Positions 1 through 12,004 of a stretch of 64,000 nt of DNA are shown here, piece after piece. Source of the stretch: Lateolabrax maculatus (taxonomy: Eukaryota; Chordata; Actinopteri; Acropomatiformes; Lateolabracidae). The DNA is taken from NCBI GenBank assembly GCA_031216445.1, contig CM062219.1:14545001-14609000 (forward strand), in the 5' to 3' direction. The translations under genes and the position numbers were made by a program. How positions within the stretch are numbered: position 1 is the first letter of the stretch; every line of letters starts with the position of its first letter. Under the pieces are notes generated by a model. That model did no database searches. It was not told the DNA's origin and worked only from the letters and a program-made list of their open reading frames with translations.

Positions 1-22
1 TTGCTGTTTATTAAAACACCGC

Positions 23-73
23 AAAATTGCATATTTATGGCAGTAATTCTGTAGTATCTTGCTACTGAGACAG
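23..73 (+). repeat. Short dispersed repeat, copy 1
   Basis: This stretch of about 50 bp (AATTGCAT, TTTATGGCA, then a run ending in CTACTGAGACAG) recurs at 4,270-4,330 in the same orientation with small differences. It is probably a fragment of an interspersed element. The family is not recognised. Confidence 0.6.
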
Positions 74-178
74 CATTATGAATGGCAATACAAACACAAT
101 TTTTTCTGGTGAGGTCAGTCTCAAGGCACCAGTACCATTCCCAAAATTGCATCTAAAATAGGCCTACGTCTACACGCA

Positions 179-182
<4 letters not shown>

Positions 183-225
<43 letters not shown>
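183..225 (+). repeat. (CA)n microsatellite
   Basis: Uninterrupted CA dinucleotides for about 43 bp, in the paralemmin intron. Confidence 0.97.
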
Positions 226-227
<2 letters not shown>

Positions 228-3200
228 ATGCTCACATGGACATTTAAGAGATGGATGTAGCAACAATACTAGGAAGCGGTCAGGGAGGAGGACCAGGGTT
301 GCTTCCACACACTCTGCCAGCACTCACAACACTTCAGAGTTCACTCCTCTGGGACGCAAGGAATTTGCGTCAGTGTGTGTTTTAAGAGCTATTAAGGTTC
401 CTAACAATGCCATGAGCAGTCGATCTTCCCACAGTATTTCAGAATCAATGGGGCTCACTCATCCTATCTGCATCAGTGACCACAAGCACCAGTGCACAGT
501 GTCCTGACTGTGCTGTTCACCATGTGAGAGATGTTTTATGTTTTTAGCGTGATCAGCTCTTAACTTGAGTTTTCAAAAGATCAAGAGAGAACAGGGAGTA
601 TATTTTTAGATTTGTTGGCGCTAACAAAATCAAGGATTGTGTCTTAAAAGTCAAGCCAGAAAACCTGGTGGCTTGGCTCTGATCACTGAGGTTTAACTAA
701 ACAAATCCCCACGGTTCACACTCATCACTTCACCATCTGCCAGTGTTTCTCCTCAAGTTCATCATCAGCAGTGGGATGTTTGGATGTCACACAGCTACCT
801 GAATACTGTACTGTGGCGCTAGAAATACTGGTTTTCAAATGAGATTTGATAACCGTGAGGACCAAGTACCCTTCTTCATTGGTATAATATCGCAAGAAAC
901 CTTAGCCAAATGGTATATTACGTTAATATAGTATGTATAGCATTTATTTAATCAGGTAAGTGCACTGAAATTAAGATCTATTTTGCAAGAGAGACCTGAC
1001 TACAGCAGAGCAGTGAGCATGCACATTGCGGAGGCTGTGGTGTATGAGGTTGGAGCCGCAGTAGAGTTGCTCTGCAGTAAGAAGTAAAGCTTTTGTTGGC
1101 TGCATCTGTCACACAAATCTGTTGTTTGTCTCTGCTGAATGTAATCGCACGCTACTTTTGATGGGATTTGAAAACTGAACAAAGCACAAGGCCAATTTCT
1201 TATCATAAAATTGGCCTGATGTAGCTGTGCCCTTAAGCCATTGTCTGGATCAAAATAATCAGTACAGTTCAGGGTCGTTCAGTGTTACTTGAAATCAGAC
1301 AGTTCAAGGGTCTCTGTATTATATAACATGCCCAAAAGCTATTTTAACACCACTGTCAATTCTGAAGAGAGCCAGCGTTTTAATAGGGGGTATTATCCAT
1401 TATAATGCAGTATATCTGGCTCATGTTGGACTGGAACCTGATAGTAACTTGGCCACTTAATAATTTATTTTGTTTAAATAGAATATTGTAGGTGGCATTA
1501 AGTAGGTGAAAGTAACTTTCTACAACAATGATACTTAAGATGCTATTTTCAGCAACTTTTCAGCATTTTCTCTTTATATCTGAGTGTATTTTGTGGTCTA
1601 GGAGCCTTAACAGCAGCAAGACAGTGGTTATTTATAAATAGGGTAATGCTGGACTGTGCATCCTATATTTAACTCAGCCTTGCTAGTATGAGAAACAATC
1701 ACCCAACCTTGGATTGAGTTGTAAGGACTCATATCGTCACTATATCTGGACTCATATCGTTGCTATATCTGGACCCTTAAATATATTAAACTTCTGAGTT
1801 TTTCAGGTTTTTGAGTATTATATGTTGTGCACCACTCTGGCCACAAGTATGCAGGACATGCTAACAGGGTGTGCTGAAGGACTGACTGGAAGTAAAGCAA
1901 TATATCCTTAATTATCCTTCAAAAATATGAAGCTGTAGACGACATAAAGCTGATAATCATGAGGTGTCTTACTTTACTCATTGTGATCATTTTGCTGATG
2001 CTACTGGCTAATTATTCTTCCACTAAACAAACAAACTGGAGACGATAATAGTGTTAATCAATACGCAAAACAATTAACACTAACAGGCAGTAAAAGTTGT
2101 CTATCAACCAAACTGCAGCAGTGAGCCTCACCAAACTCTGCATGCAGCCAATAATAGTATAGTATCCACAGGGCTAAAAGGCACTGAGCCTACTGCCTGT
2201 CTCTGGTGGGTATGTTTTTTTCATGTCAGGTTCAACTTTGGTGAACTTTGACACACAAATTTGACCAATAGCATGCTGTTTTCACAGTGCTGACATTTGA
2301 TGGACCTGAGAGCTGGAGAGTCCAAAATGGAGGAAGCTACTGCAGCTTATTAGTTGGGTTGTCCACTTTTATTTAACCTCCTCTGAGTGTCAACTGCTCC
2401 AGAAAAGATGAATGGTTTGCAGACAGTTGTGAGACAGGTGTCAATTGAGAAAAATACATCTTCTGAATAAACGCACCAATACTTAATCTGTCCTAACCCT
2501 GTTATACCTACACTGATCATGACTTTACTCTGAATAACAATCATGTAGGTAGGTATGTACAGGTGGTGGGATCTTCAAACAGGAGCCCAATAAATAACAA
2601 TTCTGCACATACATTCTGTCCCAACTTCACTAAGACAAACCAAACCACCATGGAACTGGGCCACAAAGACCCACAGATGCTGTTTTGGACCACCAACACA
2701 CAAACTGTGTTTGTCAGTAACCATCGGGTTGGAGATGTTGAAAATTCCTCATCTATGTCTGTACCCCGCTGCCTCTCGTGTGGCTACTCTTCCCTGCTCC
2801 TCCCTATCTCATTTCCTTTTTCCCTTTGTGGCGGGAAATGGCTTTTACTTCTGCTTCCTGTAAGCTGCATGAGGTCTTGCCATAATGGGCAAGAAACAAG
2901 ATTTGTGACCGGAGGAGGACGCAGGTTTCATCCTACTACTTCACCTCTTGTGAATAAATCCTTGTCACTTGCTTATTTCACTAGAATAAATAGTCTTATC
3001 TTCAATACATTTTTTATTTGAATCTAAATCCTTATCTGTGAGTATGACCTGTCACCTCTAATGAAAAACCACTCTAATATCACCATTATACTCCTGTAGG
3101 GACTCATACTGAGTCTGTGCCACCTAATGAGTTTATCCACTGTAAAAAATATATTGAGTAGGTAGGAAGGGTAGCTAAAAAGTGGATATGAAGAAAGGTG

Positions 3201-3316
3201 GGAAGGAAGGTACAAGAAGGCTACATAAAGGCATCATTTCCCACAGGATTAGATCACTGTGTAGTTGAATGAGTCAACCCTTGTATAGGCACACATGCAC
3301 TGGTCATACTTGTGTC

Positions 3317-3332
3317 TGGCGCCCTCTAGTGA
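3317..3332 (-). promoter_or_regulatory. CTCF-like motif
   Basis: Read on the minus strand the sequence is TCACTAGAGGGCGCCA, a close match to the known CTCF core (CCASYAGRKGGCR). It stands alone in intronic sequence. The match is seen directly; binding is inferred. Confidence 0.45.
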
Positions 3333-3651
3333 TCACGACCTCAAACATGATCAAAACTGTGAGCACAGAAAGAGAAGACATGCATGATGGAACTGGTTAG
3401 CTTCATGACTCCTCCTATGGTAAAATCACAGTATTCCCCACCTTCTCCCTAAAATAATACTCATTAATCCTGCAATGTGTTTTGTTATGAGGTAAATAAT
3501 GAAGTGGATACATTGTACGGTTTAGAGGTTTGTTAGACGGGGCACTACCCTTTTGAGGGGATAAAAAAAATCTATTAAACACCAAATCAACCTGACATTT
3601 CTCAGTTTCAGATTATTTTTATTGCAGAGTGGGCTATGTGGTTTATGCATA

Positions 3652-3669
3652 TGTGTGTGTGTGTGTGTG
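3652..3669 (+). repeat. (GT)n microsatellite
   Basis: About nine GT repeats followed directly by a short GA run. Confidence 0.9.
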
Positions 3670-4100
3670 AGAGAGACAAAGAAAGAGATGTGGCCATGAC
3701 CTCACACTGTCCCTTCCTCCCCTCTACTTCTTCTTCGTCCTCTCTTACATTACACTTCTGCGTCTGGCAGTGTCACTATCTCTGTGGCAATCCTGAAAGA
3801 AACCGGTGACGTGTCTGTCCCGCCCTGTCAACCAACCGCAGGCCAGTTGCCATGGATACGCCTGGGTGGGCAGCAACTGCTTTCCACATCATACAGAAGG
3901 AGGAAGAGCAGACATCTGGTTTTATGTGTGGTGGACGTGTGTGTTAGTCCATGTGACACACAGACTGTCAGAGATACAGAGACATCCTGAGGGAATAAAA
4001 GAGGAAGTGTAACCACATTGTGTATTTATACATGATTCTGCGTGTGTGCTGTGTGTGACTACAGCAACGTTGCTTTCTAGGTACACTTCTTCTTCTCAAG

Positions 4101-4432
4101 TTTTTGAACACTTTCAAGACACAGAGCTGCTTGGAGGATGGAAGAATCTGATTGGCTGAGGTATGCCTCAGTGGGCGGAGCCAAAGTGCAGTAGTTTGTA
4201 GTTTCTACATCCTCCATCAGTAGGTTATAGTCTAATAGTCAATTGGGCACCATGGTGTTATAACACAGTAGAATTGCATTTTTATGGCAATAAAACTCAG
4301 TAATTCTGTAGTATCTTGCTACTGAGACAGTGTTTTTGTACACTTTCAAGACCCAGAACTGCTCGGAGGATGAAAGAATCTGATTGGCTGAGGTATGCCT
4401 CAGTGGGCGGAGACAAAGTGCCCGTAGTTTGT
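4101..4432 (+). repeat. Two direct copies of a ~100-bp promoter-like block
   Basis: Copies at about 4,101-4,201 and 4,333-4,432 lie 232 bp apart. Both contain ACTTTCAAGAC, GATTGGCTGAGG (an inverted CCAAT box), the near-palindrome CTGAGGTATGCCTCAG and a GC box (GTGGGCGGAG). The sequence between them includes the second copy of the 23-73 repeat. Either this is a tandemly duplicated piece of an interspersed element or an old duplicated regulatory block. No gene start is visible beside it. Confidence 0.6.
4270..4330 (+). repeat. Short dispersed repeat, copy 2
   Basis: Matches the stretch at 23-73, with a few extra bases after TTTATGGCAA. It sits between the two promoter-like blocks. Confidence 0.6.
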
Positions 4433-6164
4433 CCAAGCAGCCCATGAAGGTATGTAGCAGACATTTTTATTTTTATAGGGCGGTTTAATTTTGGCTCATC
4501 TTGTCACTTTGTTATTGAGCATTTATAAGCAGAATATAAACAACACACTTTAATGTACTATTAACGCAATTGTCAACATCTTTAACCCCTTCTGTTTGCG
4601 ATAATAAGTGGAGGCTGCTGTATAAACAGACAATGAATGACATTGATAGGAGTTATAATGAAAAATATTGTAAATTAATAAACATGTCCTTATTAAATCT
4701 GTTTACAACTACATTATAATGTACACTGCTCATGAATGCTAAATATGATGGTTAAAGTAAAGGGTTGCTGCAGAAGCTTTAGTGTGGTGATTTGTAACAA
4801 ATGCATCCTCTGATTCACCATTTGTTCTAACACTGGCCTTTTACAGATGGTGGCTGCAACCAACTTCAAAATCAATGAACAATGGTGAAGCTAGATATAA
4901 GAAGTCAACACTGAGCCACCAGATTATCTGCCTACATCCTCAAAAAATGCTTAATTTTGTCAGTGTAGCTAAATACACATTAAATATTTTTTTCCACTTA
5001 GTAGAAAGCAAGACAACTTCATGTTTGCTTCCACCAAAGTCCTTACTTAAATTCCTGTTTTCCAGTGAAAGTTACACCACAATACTATAAACAGCAGCTT
5101 ATCAGACAAAATCACTGATCAAAGCTGTATCATGTGTCTGCAATTTGTCCCTAACTGACCTTTAATAAACACAGGCACATTGACGCAGGTAGAGATTTAT
5201 ATTTTATGCCACGCAGCAGTCTGCGTCTTCCTGTTTCTGTCCTGAGTGTTGATCTGTCTTCCACATCACAAACAGGATGTGAAGGGTGAAACTTGGCATA
5301 AAAACAGATAAAGAGACCATCATGAATGATTAACTGTCCTTGGCTATAATTCACACACAAACTAAAGATACATTATATATATATAATTGTATCTCTGTCC
5401 CAAGTCTTCATCTGTACCATTGTTCATAGTTTAAAGGGTACGAAAAGGCAAATTACAGGTTGTGCTGTAGGCAACATGACAAGGCAAGCAGAATGGATAT
5501 ATATATAAATCTATACAGAAGAATCTGTAGTTAGAAGTAGCAGTAGAAGTTACATGACACAAATATAACTTAAGATCAAATAAAGGTCACATAAATGCTG
5601 AAGTGCAATATTTCACTTGAAATGTCAGTACTTACAAACTATACTGAAGTAGCACTTTGTTATGTTTCACCTCTGTTATTATATGCACTTATGCAGCTAA
5701 GCATTGTAACTGCGTGTCTATCATGATATCCTACTGTGTTTTATTTGACCTCCTTATTGTGAAGAGACTTGGGAGGGTGTTCCAATAATAACACATTCAG
5801 TGGGTTTGAATAATAATATCCCAATGTCTGATAGAAGAGCTGCAGCTCGGCCCTTGAGAAACACTGTTGATTCATATTAAAAGGCCTCTGTTTATAATTT
5901 TGAAAGCACTGTACAGTGTGTTCTGAGGCTGAGAGAAGAAAGTATTTTAAAAATGTTATCTCCACATCCTTCAAAAAAAAAAAATCTTTCATTCATCTTT
6001 GTGGTAAAACAAGCTTGGAATTATGAGGTTGTACAAACTACTTTTTTCACTAAGACTGGGTTAGACACATATTTGTGATTTCTGGATGCTGCTCTTTTTC
6101 TTTTTGATTACTTTTTTTTATTTTCGCTTAATCACTTCATAGTTTAGTCTTTGAAAGGTTTTGA

Positions 6165-6366
6165 CATGTCTTACTTTATCTGACCAACAGTCAGATGTAA
6201 CAGTATCAGTCAGTAAGATGAAACAGATAAAAAACAGCATATCTTCACACTGGAGAAGCTGGAACCAGAAAATTTTTGTTTTAACAACTGAAGCGATTAA
6301 TCAATGATAAAAATCGTAGCAGATTAATTTCTGTCCCTCAATTAATCGACTAATTGTTTCAGCTTT
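6165..6366 (-). repeat. Common teleost interspersed repeat (AATTAATCGA type)
   Basis: The segment contains CTGACCAACAGTC, GAGAAGCTGGAACCAG and ATTAATCGACTAATTGTTTC in the order found in a very widespread fish repeat that I recognise from many teleost sequences. Further pieces of the same family lie at 22,757-22,830 and 34,303-34,510. The family name is not asserted. Confidence 0.75.
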
Positions 6367-9048
6367 CATTAAATATATACAAATGTTTAAATCTATGATG
6401 TCACACTCATGATATGTTGACAAAACATTGAAAATATTTAGCAACACACTTTTGTTTAGTTTGTCAACTAAGGGTATCATGTAATTCAGGCTGTTTAAAA
6501 ATAATTTTCTACTAGAAAATGTCTGTACTTTTCTACAGAATCTATTGTGTATTTTATTAATTTAGTTGACATTCTCATTTGAACAGACTTTAAATGAGAG
6601 CAACAGTTTAATTGGCATAAGATGTAAGACTGTAAAATCACCCCAAAAGGAGGGTGTGCAAGGATAAAAGCCAGATTACAAACACTCCAGTGTCCCTAAG
6701 AAATGACAAGACACTTGTGTTTTTTGTTCAAGCAAATGGCCATGATGGAGTACCTTTTCATTCATCTGTATACACAACCTATTTTTAAGATAGATACCGC
6801 TAAATGTTTTGGTTTTTGGAGAAGTGGAACCCGAACCAAATGTGTTATAACATTGATTCTTTTGTGAACTGAACCTTTGTTTTAGGACTGAAAGGAAACA
6901 GGAGGCTTTGTTGGATCTGATTTTATCTGCAGTAAATGTCCAACATGAATCATGGTTGTGTTGTGCTCTTGAATCGAGTCTATCCTAACATGGTATTTTG
7001 GTCTGAACTATGTCACATTCAGTGAATAATTCTGGACTTTTTGTACCATTTTGTAAGGTACAATTTTGTTGTGGGCAGTTTTCATTCAGTTCAAGCTAAA
7101 ATAGTTTCTGAAATGTTGATAAGCTCTGAAACAAAGGCAGGTATCCTGTACAAACTATAACGCTAGACAAGTGAACTACAGTTAACTGACCTGAACTGAG
7201 CTGCATCACACTTTCCTGGTCAGTTCAAAACTATGTGTTCTCATACAACCACTCTGAGGCAAAAGACAAATATTCTTAGAACGTTATGTAACACGATACA
7301 GGGCACTTCAATGGGCTTGTTGCAATAAGTATAGTTTGCTGGAGCCAGACTGCCTGCTGGACTTCGTGTATCCTGCAGACTCCATTTGTCTCTCCGGCAC
7401 AGTTTAAAACAGAGGTTTTCTGGCCTGGTAATTGATTGATAGTTAGACAAGATTAGATGAAACATTATTGATCTCCGTTAAAGAAATAAGGTCACTGCAG
7501 CAGCAGGATTCACCAGGGAAGTTAAGAATAATGGTCTCAGCAAACATAACCTACATAAACAGGGAAAAAAGAAAACTGCGTTTCCAGTCTTTGCACAATG
7601 CTAAGTCAACCTTCTCATGGCTGTAGCTTCATACTTAACTCACAGATAGGAGTATGGTATTAGTCAGAGCAAATCTGCCTAGACCTTCTTACAGTCCCTA
7701 GAATGCGCTCTCAGTATATGTTAAGTATAGGAAAATACATAAAGAGGTTAGGTATACAGTATTGCAGATACGCAGGCTCATCTTGCTGCAGTGGCCTACT
7801 TTTTATCAACGCTGCAAAACATAATTGAATTTGCTTAACACACACATGTCACACATTATCCAACACTGAAAAGGACAACAGTTGATGGCTCCTCTAACGA
7901 GTTGAGAACCATGCGCTGTGCAAAAACCACACTGCTCCCCTGCAACGATGGCTACAACTGCACGGAGCTGTCAGTGCAATACGAAGCAAGCAATAATCCA
8001 AAAGTAACACGGTGTGGGGACGGGTCGGGTCAGTGCCATATTGTGAAAGGGCCTTTTGCTGCTGTATCCCTCTCTCTGTTTACTTAGGCTGTCCATGTAA
8101 TGATAGGGGTATCTGTAAAACTACCACTGCTGCCGCCACACTCTCTCATTCTGTCTCACTCTGACTGTTTGTTCTCCAGGCTCTGCAAAGTAAGCGTCTT
8201 CCCCTGCACACAATGGCTGCTATTTCTTCATTGCTCTGTCGCTTTGTCTGTTCCTCACGTTGGGTTACAGTAGGGAAAACCACCAAACAAACTGCCTCTA
8301 TTTCTCTTTTCTCTTCCTGGCTCAATGACCCCAGGTATGTGTATGAAATAGCCTATACAAAGATTGCACTGTTCGCTCTTTTTTCTCCGTCACTTTATGT
8401 GATTTCCAGTTTAAGGTCAACAGCAGGCAGCACTTACGACGCCACACAAAGACACTGCTGTTGTCCTCATTCCTTTGTGTTTTGTTTTTTATAATGTGAT
8501 TTCCAGTAGTTTTGCATAATCGTATGTATAATCTGAAGATGCTTGTTGTTTCTTGCTTCTTCTTTTCTGTGTTTTCTTCTGAGTTGTTCTTCATGGACAG
8601 ATACAACTGTTCCTCCTCTTTCTTTCACTCTTGTTTATGTGTTCTCTAGTGCATGAAATGATACGAGCATCCATAAAAGAGCTGCTGCTTTGTCTTTGTC
8701 ACTTTCTGTAATTAAAATGTCCACCAGTGCAAGTGTTATTAGTCTAGCAGCCATAAAAGTGGGACGGACAAGATGTCTGGGTTTCTGTGCTTTTAGTTAC
8801 AGGACAGTGGAGTCTTTTTGTTTACGGAGAGGTAGGTGTAGTTTTAATGGAAATCCAGGTACAATTGATTATAACTTTAGTCTCACAGATAATGCAGTGT
8901 CCGTATTCATCCTGACTATTCACCTCTGTCCCTATCAGTAATGGAAAGACTCCAGTTGCCCGGGTTATAGGATATTCTGGGATGGTGTCCCACAGAGTGT
9001 AAATATAGATGCCACACCCTCTGCCTGAAATGCACCCACACAAAAACA

Positions 9049-9051
<3 letters not shown>

Positions 9052-9098
<47 letters not shown>
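9052..9098 (+). repeat. (CA)n microsatellite
   Basis: About 47 bp of CA repeats ending in a short GA run. Confidence 0.97.
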
Positions 9099-9101
<3 letters not shown>

Positions 9102-11288
9102 AGAGCTTAATGCTCTGTCTCTTAGTGTCCTGTCCTGTCCAAAACATCTATATACAAATATGTCCCACCTTCACAGCATGACATCACACCAAATGACTGA
9201 CAATTTTCATAATTTAGACTTTTTTTCCCTTCCAAGGTCAATGTTTTGAGGTAATTTAGTGAAATAGTTTTGTTGCAGGGTTTCAAGTTTAAGATTTGTG
9301 TGACTGAAGGCACTCCTTAGACTCCCACACATGTGCTCTGTGACTTTATTTTACCCACTGGAGAAGATTGTTTTCTGAAAGCCTCGAGAACTGAATCCCA
9401 GACAGCTGAGCTCCTCTTAAAGCAATTTTCAGTGCACATCTGAGACCCTGGTTCACAATGGTAGTTGCTTGAGAACTGCTTCTGCAGCATTGCTTATGTA
9501 TAAACATGCAAGACAAATGCCACGTTATGCGACTGTGTGCTAAAATTTGGTTCTGTTGAGGCTGAAATAGTTCCTCATACTCTGAGAGTGACTGTTTTTC
9601 AAGGTGATGCTACAATTGGTGCATAACATACACTTTGAACACTGAAAAAAAGCAAAGCGTTATCCTTGTGGTTTTAATTGCTTTTGTAAGTCATTAAAAC
9701 CACAAACTACAATATCTCCTCTTTGAAACAGACAGACAACAAGTCTATTCAACAGCAGCTGAATGAAGTGATTCACATGAAGCGGCCCCAAATCACAACT
9801 GTACAATGCTCTCTCTTTGACCATTCACTGCTGTTCTGTTTATTCCAGAGCGAGTGTTATCCTGGTGGTCGTGACAACGTACGATGTTGATGTTATTTCA
9901 GCGCTGGTGATAAGCTACAGTAGCTTCTGTCTAACAGAGTCTCTTTCATGCAGAGATTTGATAGATGAAGAGGTGGAGCCTGACTCATGTGTGACTGACC
10001 CAGAGCCTCTCCACGAGCCGAATTTTCTGAGCGTGCCCTGATCTCAATCACTCAAATACATGAACTACGAAAAAATAAATTTGCATATGGGCTGATTAGT
10101 TTAAACTTTTCTCCCACTGCTTGAAATTTAGAAAAGTCTCCCCACTATTCGTTACCATAATTTTATTCTAGTTTTTGTTAATTCAACAAATTTGTCCGTG
10201 TCATATTTTTCTTAACTCTTTGTTACATGGTGCCAACTGTTTCTGCTGAATTAGGCTGTTTTCTTGCTATTTGTGGCTTTTCCTTTTTGCTCCTTCACTT
10301 TTAATTTTCCAGGGATTTCATGAACTTTCAAGGGCGTTCTTGTCCATGCTATTGTAGATGCACACAGTATTAGGCAAAGTCAGCATCTTTCTAGGGCCTG
10401 TCAAACATCTCCACTCTTTTTCAGTACATGAATACATGGTGCAGACAAACAGAAATACTGTTGATGAAGGAAAATAGACTACAATAGAATATGTCTCTAT
10501 GCAAAACTATCCTCGCCATTTAGCCACCAGTCCACCAGAGCGCAGACATGGTGCACTTTTGGTTCCCAATACGTATACAGTGATCACACAACCACTTTGA
10601 CTGTTAATTTATCACTTCGGGGAAAAAAATCGAATGAATCTTCTCTATCGTACTGCCTGTGGACGGCTTCCAAAAATCTAAAAAAAGAAAAGAAAGCATG
10701 ACCCTAAAATGTTTGAGACAAGGTGTGTCACTGCCCAGTTCTCACACCCTGCAAATGGTAAACACTCACAAGCGATTATACAAAGCATCAGGATGGCAAA
10801 TGCTGGCCGGCACTTTATTCATAGCACCGATGATCTCATGCCCCAACTTCATTGGGGAATAAGTGACTATCTCACAGCAATGCTTGATGGGAATCAGGAA
10901 GCTCCTCCCAGAGACACAAACGCAGGAAGTGCCCACAGAATCACATCACTCTCTCTTTTTCCCCCATTTTCAACCTTCTCAATATCTCACTTTCTTACTC
11001 TTGCAATTATGCCCTACTTTCACTTGCCTTTCTTGTAGCTTTCTGTTTTTGCCTTATGAGTTTCCCTCTGTAAGCCAGCTCTCCTTTTCTATCATATCTC
11101 CCTCATCTGTCCTTCTCTTTCTCCATTCCTTGTCAGCTCTTGTCATATCTGTTGTTAGAGTAGATAAGTACATGCACAGTAGCCTCTTGGTGTTTGTTTT
11201 CACATCAGTGCACGAGAAAAATGTTGATTTTGCTCTAAGGTTACAGAGCTGCCCCACAGAATCCCATACCTCCCCAATACTTCTCCAG

Positions 11289-11292
<4 letters not shown>

Positions 11293-11321
<29 letters not shown>
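11293..11321 (+). repeat. (GT)n microsatellite
   Basis: About 29 bp of uninterrupted GT. Confidence 0.95.
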
Positions 11322-11323
<2 letters not shown>

Positions 11324-11882
11324 TTTAACCACTGTGCTGTATGAGTGTGTTTGTGTTGAGCCACATATAGTATCACAAAATTTGAGCTCTATACTGGGAC
11401 TTTGATGCTTCAAATATGGCTGATGTGATTAAGGAATACTATTCTTGATGTCCTCAGAGTTTGATATAGCTATCTACGCTTTCCCTTTGCAGCTAAAAGT
11501 GTCCCAGTTTTTGATTTGTAGCATCACGTGTGATGCACACTGTATCTGATGTCTTGTAATCAGTGGAAAAGTGGAAAAAAGATGGTTGAAGTCACATTGT
11601 TTCTTATAATTTCCAATTTGGACCACGTAGATAGGATGTAAAAATCTGTGTAAGAACTGAAGATCAGATTTAAGACTGGAGGAAAAGCCAAACAGATCAG
11701 TTCAGTTCAGTTCAGTCAAACTGAAGACTAAACAGTGCTGGAACAAAAACCCAGATGTGTGGTAACAAAAACAGATGTAACAATTTATTATTTGTTAATC
11801 TTTTCGGTGTGTCAGACTCCGAATCAGGATGGAGACTAAACAAAACCCAAAACAAGTGTCATTTTGTCATCCATTAGTGTAC

Positions 11883-12004
11883 CTATGTATCAGGTCTTCC
11901 AGCCTCCTTCCTTGTTCTTCATCCAGTTCCAGCTGTTTCCGCCGTACCCCCTCTTCCTCCACTCCCATTCCCTGGAGGAGCCATCGCTCACGCATGGCTT
12001 TGGA
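11883..12004 (-). CDS. palm2: Paralemmin exon (SKAMRERWLL segment), partial gene
   Basis: Read on the minus strand, an acceptor ending TCCCTCCTCAG is followed by 122 nt that translate as SKAMRERWLLQG, then an acidic stretch and RRLEDLIH, ending with two bases of an unfinished codon before a GTACAC donor. Paralemmins carry an SKALRERWLL-like segment at this point, followed by a coiled coil. The EEEG-x-RRKQ-x-x-x-DEE-x-x-x-x-LED pattern resembles PALM2 more than PALM1 or PALMD. Paralemmins are lipidated proteins of the inner plasma-membrane face that shape membrane and actin; their C-terminal CaaX box would lie outside the window. The exon follows that at 18,283 across a 6.3-kb intron in phase 0. 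The family call is strong; the paralog call is less so. Confidence 0.82.

Larger units (their letters stand above)
1..11882 (-). other. palm2: Intronic sequence of the paralemmin gene, left part
   Basis: The exon at 11,883-12,004 ends in a good donor site with an incomplete codon, so the gene must continue to the left. I scanned this stretch on the minus strand for the next paralemmin exon (a coiled-coil segment expected to resume after LEDLIH) and did not find it, so it probably lies beyond position 1. The stretch contains CA/GT microsatellites, a short duplicated promoter-like block near 4.1-4.4 kb and a dispersed fish repeat near 6.2 kb. Nothing else in it looks coding; the open frames are short and lack recognisable domains. 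Confidence 0.6.

Noticed and set aside
2563..3021. Plus-strand frame of 152 codons
   Set aside because: No recognisable domain, no splice context and intronic position; length is possible by chance.
3846..3859. RFX X-box-like GTTGCCATGGATAC
   Set aside because: Two mismatches in the second half-site against the X-box consensus; insufficient alone.
9817..10041. Frame ending LIDEEVEPDSCVTDPEPLHE after an acceptor-like TTTCATGCAG
   Set aside because: Looks slightly exon-like, but it is on the opposite strand to the host gene and no partner exon or family was found; kept only as a note.
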